64,000 nt of DNA from assembly GCF_011038965.1 (NCBI RefSeq), contig NZ_JAAKEB010000006.1, positions 92,442-156,441 of the forward strand. The letters are read 5' to 3'. Source of the stretch: Adlercreutzia sp. ZJ141 (lineage in GTDB: Bacteria > Actinomycetota > Coriobacteriia > Coriobacteriales > Eggerthellaceae). A program made the translations under genes and the position numbers. Each line of letters starts with the position of its first letter. Within the stretch, counting starts at the first letter, position 1. Of the stretch, positions 26,342 through 35,538 are shown piece after piece. The notes beneath the pieces were generated by a model. The model made no database searches. It saw only the letters and a program-made list of their open reading frames with translations, and was not told the origin of the DNA.

Positions 26342-26950
26342 TTAGAAGCGCTGGAACTTGTCGGCGGCGCAACCGCAGATGGGGCACTTCTCGAAGTTGT
26401 CACCCTTCTCGATGTAGCCGCAGATGGGGCACAGGAAGTAGTCGTCGTTATCGACGGCATCCAGGTTGTTGTACGCCTCCATATACTTCTCTGCATGCAC
26501 CGACTCAGCCAGCTTGGCGCGGGTAAACACGCGAACAGCCTTGGCGTTGCCCTCTTCGATAGCCTTGTTGATGAAGGTAGGATACATGTCAGCAGTCTCG
26601 TAGATTTCGCCCTGCGCAGCACCAATGAGGTTCAGGTCAGTTGCCTCAACAACAACCTCATCAGCGGTAGGGCGCTCATAGCCTTCCTCCAGCTCGGCAA
26701 TAAGAGCTGCTTCCATGCCAATGTGAATCTGCTCGGCAGCGGAAGCGGCGCGGAACAGCTTGGCAGCCTGCGCGAATCCTTCCTCGTCAGCCTTAACGGC
26801 GCACGCAGCGTACTTGGCGGAAGCTCCTGTTTCGCCGCAAACGGCTGCCTTCAGGTTGTCCAGCGTGGTGCCAGCCGTGGTGGCGGACTCAGTTACCGCA
26901 TGGAAGTTGGAAGAATTCTCAGGGGTGGGAATAACGTCGCGAACGATCAT
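26342..26950 (-). CDS. Rubrerythrin
   Basis: 202 residues. A non-haem di-iron peroxidase that protects anaerobes from hydrogen peroxide. The N-terminal four-helix domain has the iron-binding glutamates (ETGASAKYAACA, SAAEQIHIGME, AQGEIYETADMY, RAKLAESVHAEKYME). The C-terminal rubredoxin domain has CPICGY and CPICGCAADKF. Two adjacent ATGs are possible; the second (26950) has the better spacing from AGGAG. A perfect palindrome lies in its promoter region. Transcribed alone. Confidence 0.95.
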   Translation of the reverse strand: MIVRDVIPTPENSSNFHAVTESATTAGTTLDNLKAAVCGETGASAKYAACAVKADEEGFAQAAKLFRAASAAEQIHIGMEAALIAELEEGYERPTADEVVVEATDLNLIGAAQGEIYETADMYPTFINKAIEEGNAKAVRVFTRAKLAESVHAEKYMEAYNNLDAVDNDDYFLCPICGYIEKGDNFEKCPICGCAADKFQRF

Positions 26951-27051
26951 CATGATCTCCTTTTCGTCTTCGGGATAGTGCTTCAGGATTCCTCTGCAAT
27001 CCGCCGAAACGTTGGCAGCGCATTTCCTCCCTCAAGCTAGCGCAAGTGTAT

Positions 27052-27076
27052 CTTATTGATACAAAATATCAATAAG
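27052..27076. promoter_or_regulatory. Perfect palindromic operator candidate upstream of rubrerythrin
   Basis: CTTATTGATA-CAAAA-TATCAATAAG: 10-bp arms (27052-27061 and 27067-27076) around a 5-base spacer, about 100 bases upstream of the rubrerythrin start. The AT-rich form and position suit a peroxide- or metal-responsive repressor of the Fur/PerR kind, but the spacing is not a standard Fur box. Confidence 0.65.
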
Positions 27077-27097
27077 CTTCGCAAGGTTTACAAGTTG
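27074..27097. repeat. 24-base sequence repeated at 38329-38352, copy A
   Basis: AAGCTTCGCAAGGTTTACAA plus GTTG occurs here, between rubrerythrin and the AAA gene, and identically upstream of the aminopeptidase gene. It overlaps the edge of the rubrerythrin palindrome by 3 bases. Confidence 0.75.
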
Positions 27098-27101
27098 ATA
27101 C

Positions 27102-28877
27102 CTAAGCGCATGCAACGACTACGTTTTTTCCACTCGCAGCCACGCCGAAGTACTGTACTCCGGCAGCGCCGTGCGCACTCGCCGCTCCATAAGCACGATC
27201 GATTGCTTGTGTAAGCGCAGCAGTGGCAAGAGCGGCCAAGTCGGCTGCGCCAGGTGTATCAGGTGCAGCGTACTTTAACTCGATGACAATAGCAGGATTG
27301 CGGTCAGGCTCACAAGGAGTGAGAAGGATATCAAAACGTCCGCGCCCTGCTTCACGATTCGACACCGGATCTGCATAGCCGCGCAAGCCAAACAAGAGAC
27401 CCAGCATAAGCATGTGGTAGCTGTTTTCGCGCGTTAAATCGAAGAAACTAGCCGAGCTCAGCATAATACGTGTGAGCTCTTCTTGCACAGCCTGCGCCTC
27501 ACCACAAATCAACGCCCGATGCAAAGCACTCAACCGATCTCGCCCACCAGCTGCTTCGGAAAACCGTTGGAGGATTTCGCTGCGGAATAGTTTCGCCACC
27601 TCCAAATTAGGAATACGCAGAAGGCGCATTACATCGGTGTCATTCGGGAATTCCGTGTCGTCGGTCGTCAGATAACCGGCCAGATACAGCATGCTCCATA
27701 CTGCTTCCTCCCGTACACCCAGATCGGGAAAAACAACGCGCAAATCAAGCGGGGAAGCAATCGTGCCGCCTTGCTCTAACAGGGAAAACAACTCAGCCAG
27801 CACATCCTCGCTTGCATTACGCACCACTTCACCGATTACCGAGTTGCTGGAGGTGTTGCCCCAATATACGTCGGTCTGATATCCCTGGCTGAAACAGCTC
27901 ACCACACTCCAAGGGTTGTACACGTCCACTTTGCCAAACCGATAGCCATCGTACCAAGTTTGCACGTCATCCATGCATGATGTCGTTCCGCAGTACTCCG
28001 CAAGCGCATCCACCTCCTCCTTGGTGAATCCGTAACGCTCATCTGAATCGACATTCAATGATGTGTTTACCACAAGATTATTGAGATCGGAAAAGATTGA
28101 CTCTCTCGAAATACGCTGCACACCTGTGAGCACAGCGAATGCAAGCGCCTCGTTATCCTTAAGAGCGCCCGTGAGCCAAGCTTTTAAAAAAGCAACAACC
28201 TCGTCATAGTAGCCGTAGGAATGCCCGGCCATTACCGGTGCATCGTATTCATCGATCAACACCACAGAACGGCGACCATAATGCCTGGCCAGAAGCGTCG
28301 ACAGTAGCAACAACGATTGCACGAGAGAGCCTTGGTCTGTCTCGCCTGTGGCAATACGAGCAAAAAGCCCTTGGTCGATATCGCTCAAACGATCACTTTC
28401 CGCAAGATAACCATGCCGACGGTACTCTGCAGCAATTGAAGCGGCAATGCCACTCAGAAAACCCTCCCAGTCCAGGCTTTTTAAGTTGTTGAACGAAAAA
28501 CGGATAACGGGATATGCTTGATAGTACTCACGGTAGCGCCCACCCTCTGCATCCCAGATAGCAAGTCCACAAAACAGAGGTTTTGTATCCGCACCAACAA
28601 AGTCGTTCGGAGAAGGAATTTCGAAAAACCGCTGCAGCATACTCAAATTGAGCGATTTGCCAAAACGGCGCGGGCGACAGAACAGCATGGCGACCGACCC
28701 ACTATCGAGTACGTCAGCTATAAGCATGGATTTATCGACAAACACTGCGTTCTCAACAACAGAGGTGAAACTGCTGTTACCAACAGGCAACACCTTGCGG
28801 CCCGCCAGATCGGATATACGCACGTTGCCCTTACGAAAGATCCCGTTTTCGTAGATGCCGGGAGTTCCTTTGTCCAT
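27102..28877 (-). CDS. AAA-ATPase-like / PD-(D/E)XK nuclease-domain protein
   Basis: 591 residues. N-terminal AAA-like domain (PF09820 type) with a Walker A variant FCRPRRFGKSLNLS (about residues 66-79) and Walker B-like VVLIDEYDAPVMAG. C-terminal PF08011-type PD-(D/E)XK domain with RGRFDILLTP and AIVIELKYA, the expected catalytic Asp and Glu-x-Lys. This family is abundant, often in several copies, in gut Bacteroidetes and Coriobacteria; its role is unproven, with a mobile or defence function suspected. Transcribed alone, with a weak ribosome site. Confidence 0.88.
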   Translation of the reverse strand: MDKGTPGIYENGIFRKGNVRISDLAGRKVLPVGNSSFTSVVENAVFVDKSMLIADVLDSGSVAMLFCRPRRFGKSLNLSMLQRFFEIPSPNDFVGADTKPLFCGLAIWDAEGGRYREYYQAYPVIRFSFNNLKSLDWEGFLSGIAASIAAEYRRHGYLAESDRLSDIDQGLFARIATGETDQGSLVQSLLLLSTLLARHYGRRSVVLIDEYDAPVMAGHSYGYYDEVVAFLKAWLTGALKDNEALAFAVLTGVQRISRESIFSDLNNLVVNTSLNVDSDERYGFTKEEVDALAEYCGTTSCMDDVQTWYDGYRFGKVDVYNPWSVVSCFSQGYQTDVYWGNTSSNSVIGEVVRNASEDVLAELFSLLEQGGTIASPLDLRVVFPDLGVREEAVWSMLYLAGYLTTDDTEFPNDTDVMRLLRIPNLEVAKLFRSEILQRFSEAAGGRDRLSALHRALICGEAQAVQEELTRIMLSSASFFDLTRENSYHMLMLGLLFGLRGYADPVSNREAGRGRFDILLTPCEPDRNPAIVIELKYAAPDTPGAADLAALATAALTQAIDRAYGAASAHGAAGVQYFGVAASGKNVVVACA

Positions 28878-29019
28878 GAATGCCGCTTTCTCGCTTGATA
28901 CCTCATCTGCGCGGTGAAGTGCGCGCCGCGCGAGCTTTCGGGTAATTATACGCTATCTCCAACTTCCGCCCGCTTCAGCAAGCCATAGCGCCCACTGTCC
29001 GCCAACGTAAACCGACAGT

Positions 29020-29051
29020 AAAAAACGCCCCCTTCCGTTTTGGAAGGGGGC
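29020..29051 (-). terminator. Terminator of the Fix operon
   Basis: Perfect 10-bp stem GCCCCCTTCC/GGAAGGGGGC (29027-29036 with 29042-29051), followed on the minus strand by TTTTTT. Confidence 0.92.
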
Positions 29052-29089
29052 AGCAGTTTCAGGAGACTGTGAGGTTACAGGACAATGGC

Positions 29090-29773
29090 CTACATCTGGG
29101 GCTTCTCGTAGCCAATGCGGGTATAAAGCTCTTCGGGAATATCATTGGGATCCTTGTACAGGGAAATCTTGCAAGGAGCCGATCCAACCGGATTCGCATG
29201 CTCATAAGCAAACCAAATGCGTCCCGTCTCTTCAATGGCGATCTTGTCGATGATGGGCGCATGCACACCATAAACGGGGAAATCATCCGTATCCCACGTC
29301 GTAGAATGCTTAGACATCGCGGCGAAGGGGCCGTCGCAACCATAGCATCCGTCCTCACGCTGACGCTGGCAAGCCCCGCAGTGCTTCATGTTCACGGTGA
29401 GTTTCTCGTCGTCCTCGGAAATCTCAAGAGGCTCCAGATGGCACATATACGTCATGACCATCGCTTGCACGGCCTGTTCGTAGGTCATCTGGGGAAGCAT
29501 GCGCAGCGTATCGGCCATGGATGCACGCACGCTGGGTGTAAATGCCTTCTCCAGAGCATCAGCGCCCTCGTTCTCGTAGATGTAGGTCATCAGAGCAGTG
29601 CACCAATCGAGATACATATCATGTACCATCTTGAAATAACCCATGACGCCTTCGAAACCCTGCTTAGCGGTTTCCACGTCGCCATTCTCAAGCGCCTCAC
29701 GAGTAATCTCGACCGGCGTCTTTGCCATCTGCTGCAGTTCCTCGTCGGTGTAATAACGCTTCTTCTCTGCCAT
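29090..29773 (-). CDS. Unknown cysteine-rich protein of the Fix operon
   Basis: 227 residues, not recognised. The first 130 are mainly helical and acidic, with no membrane span or signal. A compact motif at about 141-155 (HCGACQRQREDGCYGCDGPF) holds four Cys in C-x2-C...C-x2-C form, suited to zinc or an iron-sulfur cluster. Aromatic residues are frequent afterwards. It ends the operon 84 bases after fixX, with its own AAGGAAGAG site. A place next to FixX suggests an electron-transfer partner or a substrate-specific accessory, but this is inference from position. Confidence 0.6.
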   Translation of the reverse strand: MAEKKRYYTDEELQQMAKTPVEITREALENGDVETAKQGFEGVMGYFKMVHDMYLDWCTALMTYIYENEGADALEKAFTPSVRASMADTLRMLPQMTYEQAVQAMVMTYMCHLEPLEISEDDEKLTVNMKHCGACQRQREDGCYGCDGPFAAMSKHSTTWDTDDFPVYGVHAPIIDKIAIEETGRIWFAYEHANPVGSAPCKISLYKDPNDIPEELYTRIGYEKPQM

Positions 29774-29857
29774 GACTCTCTTCCTTTCTTTTCTAGGGAG
29801 CCTCCTTGCTCCCCCTTGTACTTCAACGCGCCTTGCACAAGCGCGTATCAGCCTCAC

Positions 29858-30169
29858 CTATCCGAACCGATACTGAACACCCATCGTGGGACCCGGTTGC
29901 TCCCATTTGGATACAATGGTCCCTTCGCAGGCTATGCGGCACGTACCGCACTCAAGACAACCTGCATAGTCAAACGACTTGTGGCCGTCGGAATCGACCT
30001 TGTACAAAGCCGCCGGACAAACACGCACGAGCTTTCCAAACTCAACGTCATCAAGACTGTCGATATCCTGAGAATTCAGCTCGATATGGGCATTGTCTTC
30101 ATCAACCTCGTACCTGTTAACGCTAATCAATTCGTCAACGTTTACGATTATCTCGGGAAAGCTCGTCAT
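29858..30169 (-). CDS. fixX: FixX ferredoxin-like protein
   Basis: 103 residues. Carries electrons from FixAB to FixC in the electron-bifurcating complex. CLECGTCRIACEGTI near the C-terminus is the characteristic cluster motif of FixX; the earlier Cys in RVCPAALY supplies a further ligand. The length fits the family. It begins 15 bases after fixC. Confidence 0.92.
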   Translation of the reverse strand: MTSFPEIIVNVDELISVNRYEVDEDNAHIELNSQDIDSLDDVEFGKLVRVCPAALYKVDSDGHKSFDYAGCLECGTCRIACEGTIVSKWEQPGPTMGVQYRFG

Positions 30170-30184
30170 CTTCTGGCTCCCTCT

Positions 30185-31498
30185 CTACAATGCTCGCAAC
30201 GCGCGGCGAACCTCACCGGCAAGCTTGAGCAACCCTCGACGCTTGATGATGGGAAACATGCGCTTACCTAATGGCTTCATCGGGGTGCCGTCCACCACAA
30301 ACATCGTGTCAAACAACTCTCCTACCATTTGGGGATAGTCACTGAACATGGAGTCCCATCGCTCCATTGTCTCCGGCCATTCCTTAAACGTCTTCATGTC
30401 CTTCACGACAAAGGAATTCTCAAGCCGACTCTGATATGAGCTCAAACCCTTCGTGCTCACATCGTGGTTGTCTATGGCTTCGCAAGCAGTCTCGGCGGCG
30501 AAACGGCCCGAGGCAATAGCCAAATCCATTCCCCGAACCATATAACCGAGATTCATGCACAGCATGGCGGCATCCCCTGCAACAAGCGCCCCATCATATA
30601 CGTAACGGGGAATCATATTGAAGCCGCCTTCAGCAACCATGTGACCAGAATGTTCGACCATTTCCGCACCACGGATAATGGGCGCAACAGCAGGATGATG
30701 TTTGAAATCCTCCATAGCCTGATAAATCGTTGTGTCTGCCTTCTCCATCTCGGATATCGTTGACACCAAGCCTAAACTCACGCTCTCTTTGTTGGCGTAC
30801 ATGAACCCCCCGCCAACAACTCCATGCGTACAGTCGCCCACAAAAAGCATGGCAGCGCCTTCATCCTTCTGACAAAGGAAACGATCGCCAATCACATCGG
30901 AATCAAGCGCAAACACCTCTTTGATGCCAACTGCCATCTGATTGGTTTTAGGTCGCGGAGCACCAAGTTCACGTTCAGTAAGAAGCGAATTCTGACCTTC
31001 GGCGATGATGACAACCTGGGCGGTAATCTCATCATCGCCAGCTTTTACGCCAATGACAGCACCCGATTCATCCTTCACCAGAGACTCTACGGCAATGCCC
31101 GTTATCATTTCGCAACCGGCAGACTCGGCCAGATCAAATAGCCACTGGTCAAACGTCGCACGCAGTACTGAGTAGCTCTCTTGCCCCTCACGACCAAACG
31201 CCTCCGACGTGTAATCGACAGTCATCGCAGATGACGTACCGAGCAGTGACATTCGCTCATGAGTGATCTTGCGCTCAAAAGGAATATCGTCCCAATCCAC
31301 CTCGCCATCGGCATATGCTTCAAGCACCGCCCGAAGTGAATGGGTGTAAAGACGACCACCGGTCATGTTCTTAGCTCCGGCAAATTCTCCTCGCTCGACC
31401 ACAAGAACCGACTTGCTCTGCTTCGCAGCCACATATGCCGCTATAGCTCCAGCACATCCACAACCGACAACGATGATGTCGAAATCTCGCTCTTCCAT
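30185..31498 (-). CDS. fixC: FixC flavoprotein (ETF:quinone oxidoreductase-like)
   Basis: 437 residues. FAD-binding oxidoreductase: the N-terminal dinucleotide fold IIVVGCGCAGAIAAYVAA, then NMTGGRLYTHSL and the later FAD contact LVAGDAAMLCMNLGYMVRGM. In FixABCX it takes the low-energy branch of electrons to a quinone while FixX delivers the other branch to ferredoxin. It is membrane-associated without obvious transmembrane helices. Only the domain shared with other FixC proteins is present. Confidence 0.93.
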   Translation of the reverse strand: MEERDFDIIVVGCGCAGAIAAYVAAKQSKSVLVVERGEFAGAKNMTGGRLYTHSLRAVLEAYADGEVDWDDIPFERKITHERMSLLGTSSAMTVDYTSEAFGREGQESYSVLRATFDQWLFDLAESAGCEMITGIAVESLVKDESGAVIGVKAGDDEITAQVVIIAEGQNSLLTERELGAPRPKTNQMAVGIKEVFALDSDVIGDRFLCQKDEGAAMLFVGDCTHGVVGGGFMYANKESVSLGLVSTISEMEKADTTIYQAMEDFKHHPAVAPIIRGAEMVEHSGHMVAEGGFNMIPRYVYDGALVAGDAAMLCMNLGYMVRGMDLAIASGRFAAETACEAIDNHDVSTKGLSSYQSRLENSFVVKDMKTFKEWPETMERWDSMFSDYPQMVGELFDTMFVVDGTPMKPLGKRMFPIIKRRGLLKLAGEVRRALRAL

Positions 31499-31528
31499 AC
31501 TTAACCGCCTCTCGAACGTACCGCGCGG

Positions 31529-32419
31529 TTATGACAGTGCAGCAGTCAGTGCGGGAAGAACTGTTGCGACGTCGCCGATCAGCCCGTAATCGCATTGCTT
31601 GAACACCGGGGCATTCTTGTCCTTGTTAACCGCAACGACAAGACCCGACTTCGCGCATCCAACCATGTGCTGCATCTGGCCGGACAAGCCAGCAGCAACG
31701 TACACTTTCGGTGCAACAACAAGCCCCGACACTCCGATATAGGTTTCTGCGGGCATCAAATCGGCACCTTCGGCAAGCGGGCGTGTACAACCCACGCCAC
31801 CGCCGAGCGATGCAGCCAAATCCTCTGCTACTTGCAGTTCCTCGGCACTGCCGAACCCACGACCCACCGCAACAACGACATCGGCCTTCGTTAAGTCGAC
31901 ACCTTTCTTCTCAATCGGAGTAGTACTGAGAACCTTTAGAGCCGCTGCAGGAGCAACCCAGTCCAGGACAACGACCTGGTTCTCACCAGAAGGCACGCAC
32001 TCGGCAAAAACACCTGGCTGAATCGTATACATCGCGCAACTCGTTGTCGGCCTTTGATCTCTCTGCCCCACGCCTCCGTAGTACATGCCGCGCGCAACAC
32101 CGTCTTCAAGCGCTGCAACATCGGTAATCACGGCCGTTCCCATATAGGCCGCCAACCTACCGGCAACCGACTTCATACGCTTGGTCGGCTCCACCAAAAC
32201 AACTTCGGGGCCTTCTTCTTCAAGAAAAGGTATGAGCGTCGCATAGGCATCGTCTAGAGCACAGCCGCTCGGCACCTCGACCGCCGCTACGCGGTCGGCA
32301 CAATTATCTGGAGCCGCACAAAACGCCACCAGCACCACTTCATCAGCAAGAGATCGTGCTCCGGCGCAAAGTTCGCGTGCCGCATCGACATGCTCCGCAA
32401 TTACCATTGCCTTAGTCAT
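31529..32419 (-). CDS. fixB: FixB (electron transfer flavoprotein alpha-like)
   Basis: 296 residues. The C-terminal FAD domain with VAVGRGFGSAEELQVAEDLA and YIGVSGLVVAPKVYVAAGLS is diagnostic of EtfA/FixB. Pairs with FixA to bind the bifurcating FAD. GTAAGGAGGATTCC precedes the ATG. It lies 10 bases after fixA. Confidence 0.93.
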   Translation of the reverse strand: MTKAMVIAEHVDAARELCAGARSLADEVVLVAFCAAPDNCADRVAAVEVPSGCALDDAYATLIPFLEEEGPEVVLVEPTKRMKSVAGRLAAYMGTAVITDVAALEDGVARGMYYGGVGQRDQRPTTSCAMYTIQPGVFAECVPSGENQVVVLDWVAPAAALKVLSTTPIEKKGVDLTKADVVVAVGRGFGSAEELQVAEDLAASLGGGVGCTRPLAEGADLMPAETYIGVSGLVVAPKVYVAAGLSGQMQHMVGCAKSGLVVAVNKDKNAPVFKQCDYGLIGDVATVLPALTAALS

Positions 32420-32429
32420 GGAATCCTCC

Positions 32430-33185
32430 TTACAGAGCAGCGCGAATGGCTGCAGCGACCTTTTCTATAGCTCTGTCTTCTCCCGCTTCGAGCACTTCAC
32501 ATGCCCGCGATGCCTGATCAGGAGCTTTAACCGAAACAACTTCAACCGATGCACTCAGATCTGTCTCCAAAACCAGTGCCTCTACGGGTTTTTTGCCTGC
32601 CGCCAGAATGTCCTTCATACCTGGAACACGGGCCTCTGCGATTGAGGGCGTCACCGACACAACGGCCGGCAAGGAAACCTCAACTGTTTCAATCGAGGAT
32701 TCGAGCGCCCTCTCGCAGACGATGCATCCATCTTGGAGCTTGATGGAGGTCACCCCGTTAACACTTGGAGCGCCAAGAGCTGCAGCAAGCTGCACATCTA
32801 CCTGCTGAGCGTAGTTGTCCGCCGATCCATCACCGCACAGGATTAGATCCCATCCGGCTTCTTTCTCGGCAATTTGGGTCAAAACGGCTGCTGTAGCGTG
32901 AGAATCCAAGTTGTCGCACGTATCATCTGCCACCATCACCAGTCGATCCAAACCCCGGGACAGCGCGTTCTTTTTCACCTTGGAATCATCGATAGCTGAA
33001 GAGCCCACCGTAATTCCCACCACTTCAGCACCGCACGCTTTCGCCAACTGCGCTGCCTCTTCCATAGCGTTCGCATCGTAAGACGACACGATTGGTTTCG
33101 CCTTGGAGAAATCGAGACTTCCGTCAGCTGCCACCCTGATGTCTTGATCATCCGGGAGAATTTTGAAAGCGACCAGTATCTTCAT
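32430..33185 (-). CDS. fixA: FixA (electron transfer flavoprotein beta-like)
   Basis: 251 residues. MKILVAFKILPDDQDIRV is a typical FixA/EtfB start, followed by AVLTQIAEKEAGWDLILCGD (the EtfB signature region). Accepts electrons from NADH together with FixB. The start at 33185 has AAAGGGAAGAG in front; the ATG at 33203 does not. Confidence 0.93.
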   Translation of the reverse strand: MKILVAFKILPDDQDIRVAADGSLDFSKAKPIVSSYDANAMEEAAQLAKACGAEVVGITVGSSAIDDSKVKKNALSRGLDRLVMVADDTCDNLDSHATAAVLTQIAEKEAGWDLILCGDGSADNYAQQVDVQLAAALGAPSVNGVTSIKLQDGCIVCERALESSIETVEVSLPAVVSVTPSIAEARVPGMKDILAAGKKPVEALVLETDLSASVEVVSVKAPDQASRACEVLEAGEDRAIEKVAAAIRAAL

Positions 33186-33270
33186 CTCTTCCCTTTCGCT
33201 CATTGGCAGGTATCAATTTCGTCAGAATTATCGCTACCCAACAGTTCTTGTGCTGTTGTCGACAAGGCGC

Positions 33271-34425
33271 TTAGAACGCCGCATTCACCGCACCCGGGAA
33301 GCCCATCTGAGCTGCCAGGGAGGACAGATGCATGTCCGTAGTGCAGTCAGCAATGGCCAGACCAAGCGTATCGCGGTAATAGCGTTCCACACCAGTTTCG
33401 ACAGCGAAGCCCAGACCGCCAAACAGCGTAACGAGCTCGTAGCACACCGGAGCACCAAGATCGTTGGCCATAACCTTCGCGCAATGCACCAACTCCATGT
33501 TGGGCTTGCCTTCTTCGCTCAAACGCGCGGCATCGTAGAGAACAGCACGCAGCGCCTCGATCTTCACCTTGATACGGGCAAGTTTCGCCTGAATGTCAGA
33601 GCGCTCGATCATAGGCTTGCCCTGAATGGTGCGACTCTTGCAATGCTCAACGGTACGATCAAACAGACCCTCCATCAAACCCAAGTTGCACACCGATGCC
33701 GTCAGAGTGGAGGCAGGACCGCCCACCGTTCCCATGACGGGCACGCCGTCCTTCGACCACCAACTCATATCGCATGTCCACGACTCGGGCACATGCACAT
33801 CGGTGAACGAGATGTTGGTGAATCCAGCCGTCAGGCCACACGTGGGGTCTAGAGACAGTTCCACACCGGGGGTGTCCTTCTCAACAACCAGGCCCATCAT
33901 CGAGCCCTGATACTGCACATAGACAAAGAGCACGTCGGCGATATCACCAGCGGTGCAGAAATTCTTCGTGGTGTTGATGATGAATTCATCCCCCACTTTG
34001 ACAACGCCCTCGCTCCACTCGCCATGATTCATGGCGCCAGCGGGGTCAGTCATGGTGCCTGCAAAAATCGCTTCACCACTGAAGACCTTCGGGCACCACT
34101 TCATGCCGACCTCGGGCATAAGCATAAGCGCAGGCGTGTAGGCGCACTGAAGCATCAGGTGAAGAGCCAGTTCGGGACATTCCTTGGCCACCTCTTCTTG
34201 CACAGCAAGAAGCGCGCTCAGGGACATCTCGCTGCCACCTACAACCTCGGGTGCAATGATTCCGAGCACACCCAACTCCCCGAAACGCTTCTGCATATCG
34301 CGGATGAACTGCTCATGTTTCTCAACGTCGTAAATCTCCATGACACGCGGACGAATCTCGTTGACAGCCATCTCGCGAACGGATTCACGAATAAGCTCCT
34401 GCTCTTCAGTGAGGAAATAAGACAT
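33271..34425 (-). CDS. Acyl-CoA dehydrogenase family protein with Asp at the catalytic base
   Basis: 384 residues. Complete acyl-CoA dehydrogenase fold: N-terminal helices, the FAD/substrate strand (GTMTDPAGAMNHGEW, NTTKNFCTAG), and the C-terminal helix bundle. Where most members read I-Y-E-G-T around the catalytic Glu, this one reads IADCTTD, placing Asp360 at that position with Ala before and Cys after it. This may change position specificity, favour reduction, or reduce activity. It lies between an SDR gene and fixA, so FixAB is its probable electron partner, as CaiA is in the E. coli carnitine system. Confidence 0.9.
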   Translation of the reverse strand: MSYFLTEEQELIRESVREMAVNEIRPRVMEIYDVEKHEQFIRDMQKRFGELGVLGIIAPEVVGGSEMSLSALLAVQEEVAKECPELALHLMLQCAYTPALMLMPEVGMKWCPKVFSGEAIFAGTMTDPAGAMNHGEWSEGVVKVGDEFIINTTKNFCTAGDIADVLFVYVQYQGSMMGLVVEKDTPGVELSLDPTCGLTAGFTNISFTDVHVPESWTCDMSWWSKDGVPVMGTVGGPASTLTASVCNLGLMEGLFDRTVEHCKSRTIQGKPMIERSDIQAKLARIKVKIEALRAVLYDAARLSEEGKPNMELVHCAKVMANDLGAPVCYELVTLFGGLGFAVETGVERYYRDTLGLAIADCTTDMHLSSLAAQMGFPGAVNAAF

Positions 34426-34489
34426 GATTACTCCAATCTGTGAAAGTCCGGAGGAGACTTACGCCCCTCCGGACTTAGAACTACACCGG

Positions 34490-35260
34490 TTAGATGAGAC
34501 GGTAACCGCCGTCGATGTCAATAATTGAACCGGTAACGTAAGAGGAAAGATCAGAGGCCAGCCATAGGCACCCGTCAGCAATCTCCTTCGGGTCGGCGCA
34601 ACGACCGAGAGCGGTCTGAGACTGCGCGTAGGCGTCCTTCTCGGCTCCCATTTCCTGGAAATACTCAGCCAGCATATCTGTCCAAATAGCACCGGGACGA
34701 ATGCAGTTCACACGAACGCCCTGTCCCGAAACCTCCTTGGCAACACCTTCAGTCATACCAAGGACAGCGTACTTAGCGGCAATGTAACCGATAGAAGCCG
34801 GCTGGACGCGACTCGTAATGCACGATCCAATGTTGATCACCGAGCCGCCATCACCTTGCTTGAGCATCTGGTTAATCTCATGCTTCATGCACACAGCGGT
34901 TCCTTTGATGTCGATCATCAGCAGACGATCCATCTTATCCTCATCCATATCGGTGATGAGTTTGTTGTCGGGATTCTCAGCGGCGTTGTTGACGGCAATA
35001 TCAAGCCGTCCGTAGGTTTCAACGGTCTTGTCGACGAGATTTTTGATCTGCTCGGTATGTGTCATGTCACACTGGATGAACGTAGCCTCGCCGCCAGCAG
35101 CCTTAATCTCTGCAACGAGTTTCTCGCCACGCTCGGCACGACGGCCGGATATGATAACCTTGGCACCTTCTTTAGCAAACAGACGGGCAGTCTGCTCACC
35201 GATGCCGGAAGTAGATCCTGTGACGAGGGCGACCTTATCTTGAAGCATGAATTCCTTCAT
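34490..35260 (-). CDS. Short-chain dehydrogenase/reductase
   Basis: 256 residues. Rossmann motif TGSTSGIGEQTARLF, NNAAENP, catalytic Ser in NIGSCITS and the YIAAK pair give a complete classical SDR; a basic GRRAERG after strand 2 favours NADP(H). It probably acts on a hydroxy- or oxo-acyl intermediate of the same pathway as the acyl-CoA dehydrogenase. First gene of the seven-gene operon. Starts at 35260 or at the ATG at 35248; both have usable sites (AAGGAG; AAGGAA). Confidence 0.9.
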   Translation of the reverse strand: MKEFMLQDKVALVTGSTSGIGEQTARLFAKEGAKVIISGRRAERGEKLVAEIKAAGGEATFIQCDMTHTEQIKNLVDKTVETYGRLDIAVNNAAENPDNKLITDMDEDKMDRLLMIDIKGTAVCMKHEINQMLKQGDGGSVINIGSCITSRVQPASIGYIAAKYAVLGMTEGVAKEVSGQGVRVNCIRPGAIWTDMLAEYFQEMGAEKDAYAQSQTALGRCADPKEIADGCLWLASDLSSYVTGSIIDIDGGYRLI

Positions 35261-35538
35261 TTTTCCAACTCCTTGGGAAAAGACGTCAGGACAGTAACCA
35301 CACTCCTATCGAGTGGCCTATCCGACTTGGTTGGTTTCATTGCTTCGAAGCAGTTTGATAATACGAGAGTTCAATCTCGGCAACATCTATCAAATGGTAT
35401 ATGTATTAGCAGAGCTTCATCGCAGATAATGTATGTCACTTCAATAATTGATAGAGAATATGACAGCTTGCTTGTCCATCATCCGTCTTAAGCAGGGCTT
35501 TTTGTACTTTAAGCCCGCAAAAGAGAAGGGGGGACTCA

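Noticed and set aside
29069..30271. A 400-codon plus-strand frame opposite the unknown Cys-rich protein, fixX and the end of fixC
   Set aside because: The minus strand holds recognisable genes with ribosome sites; this frame crosses the gene boundaries and has none.
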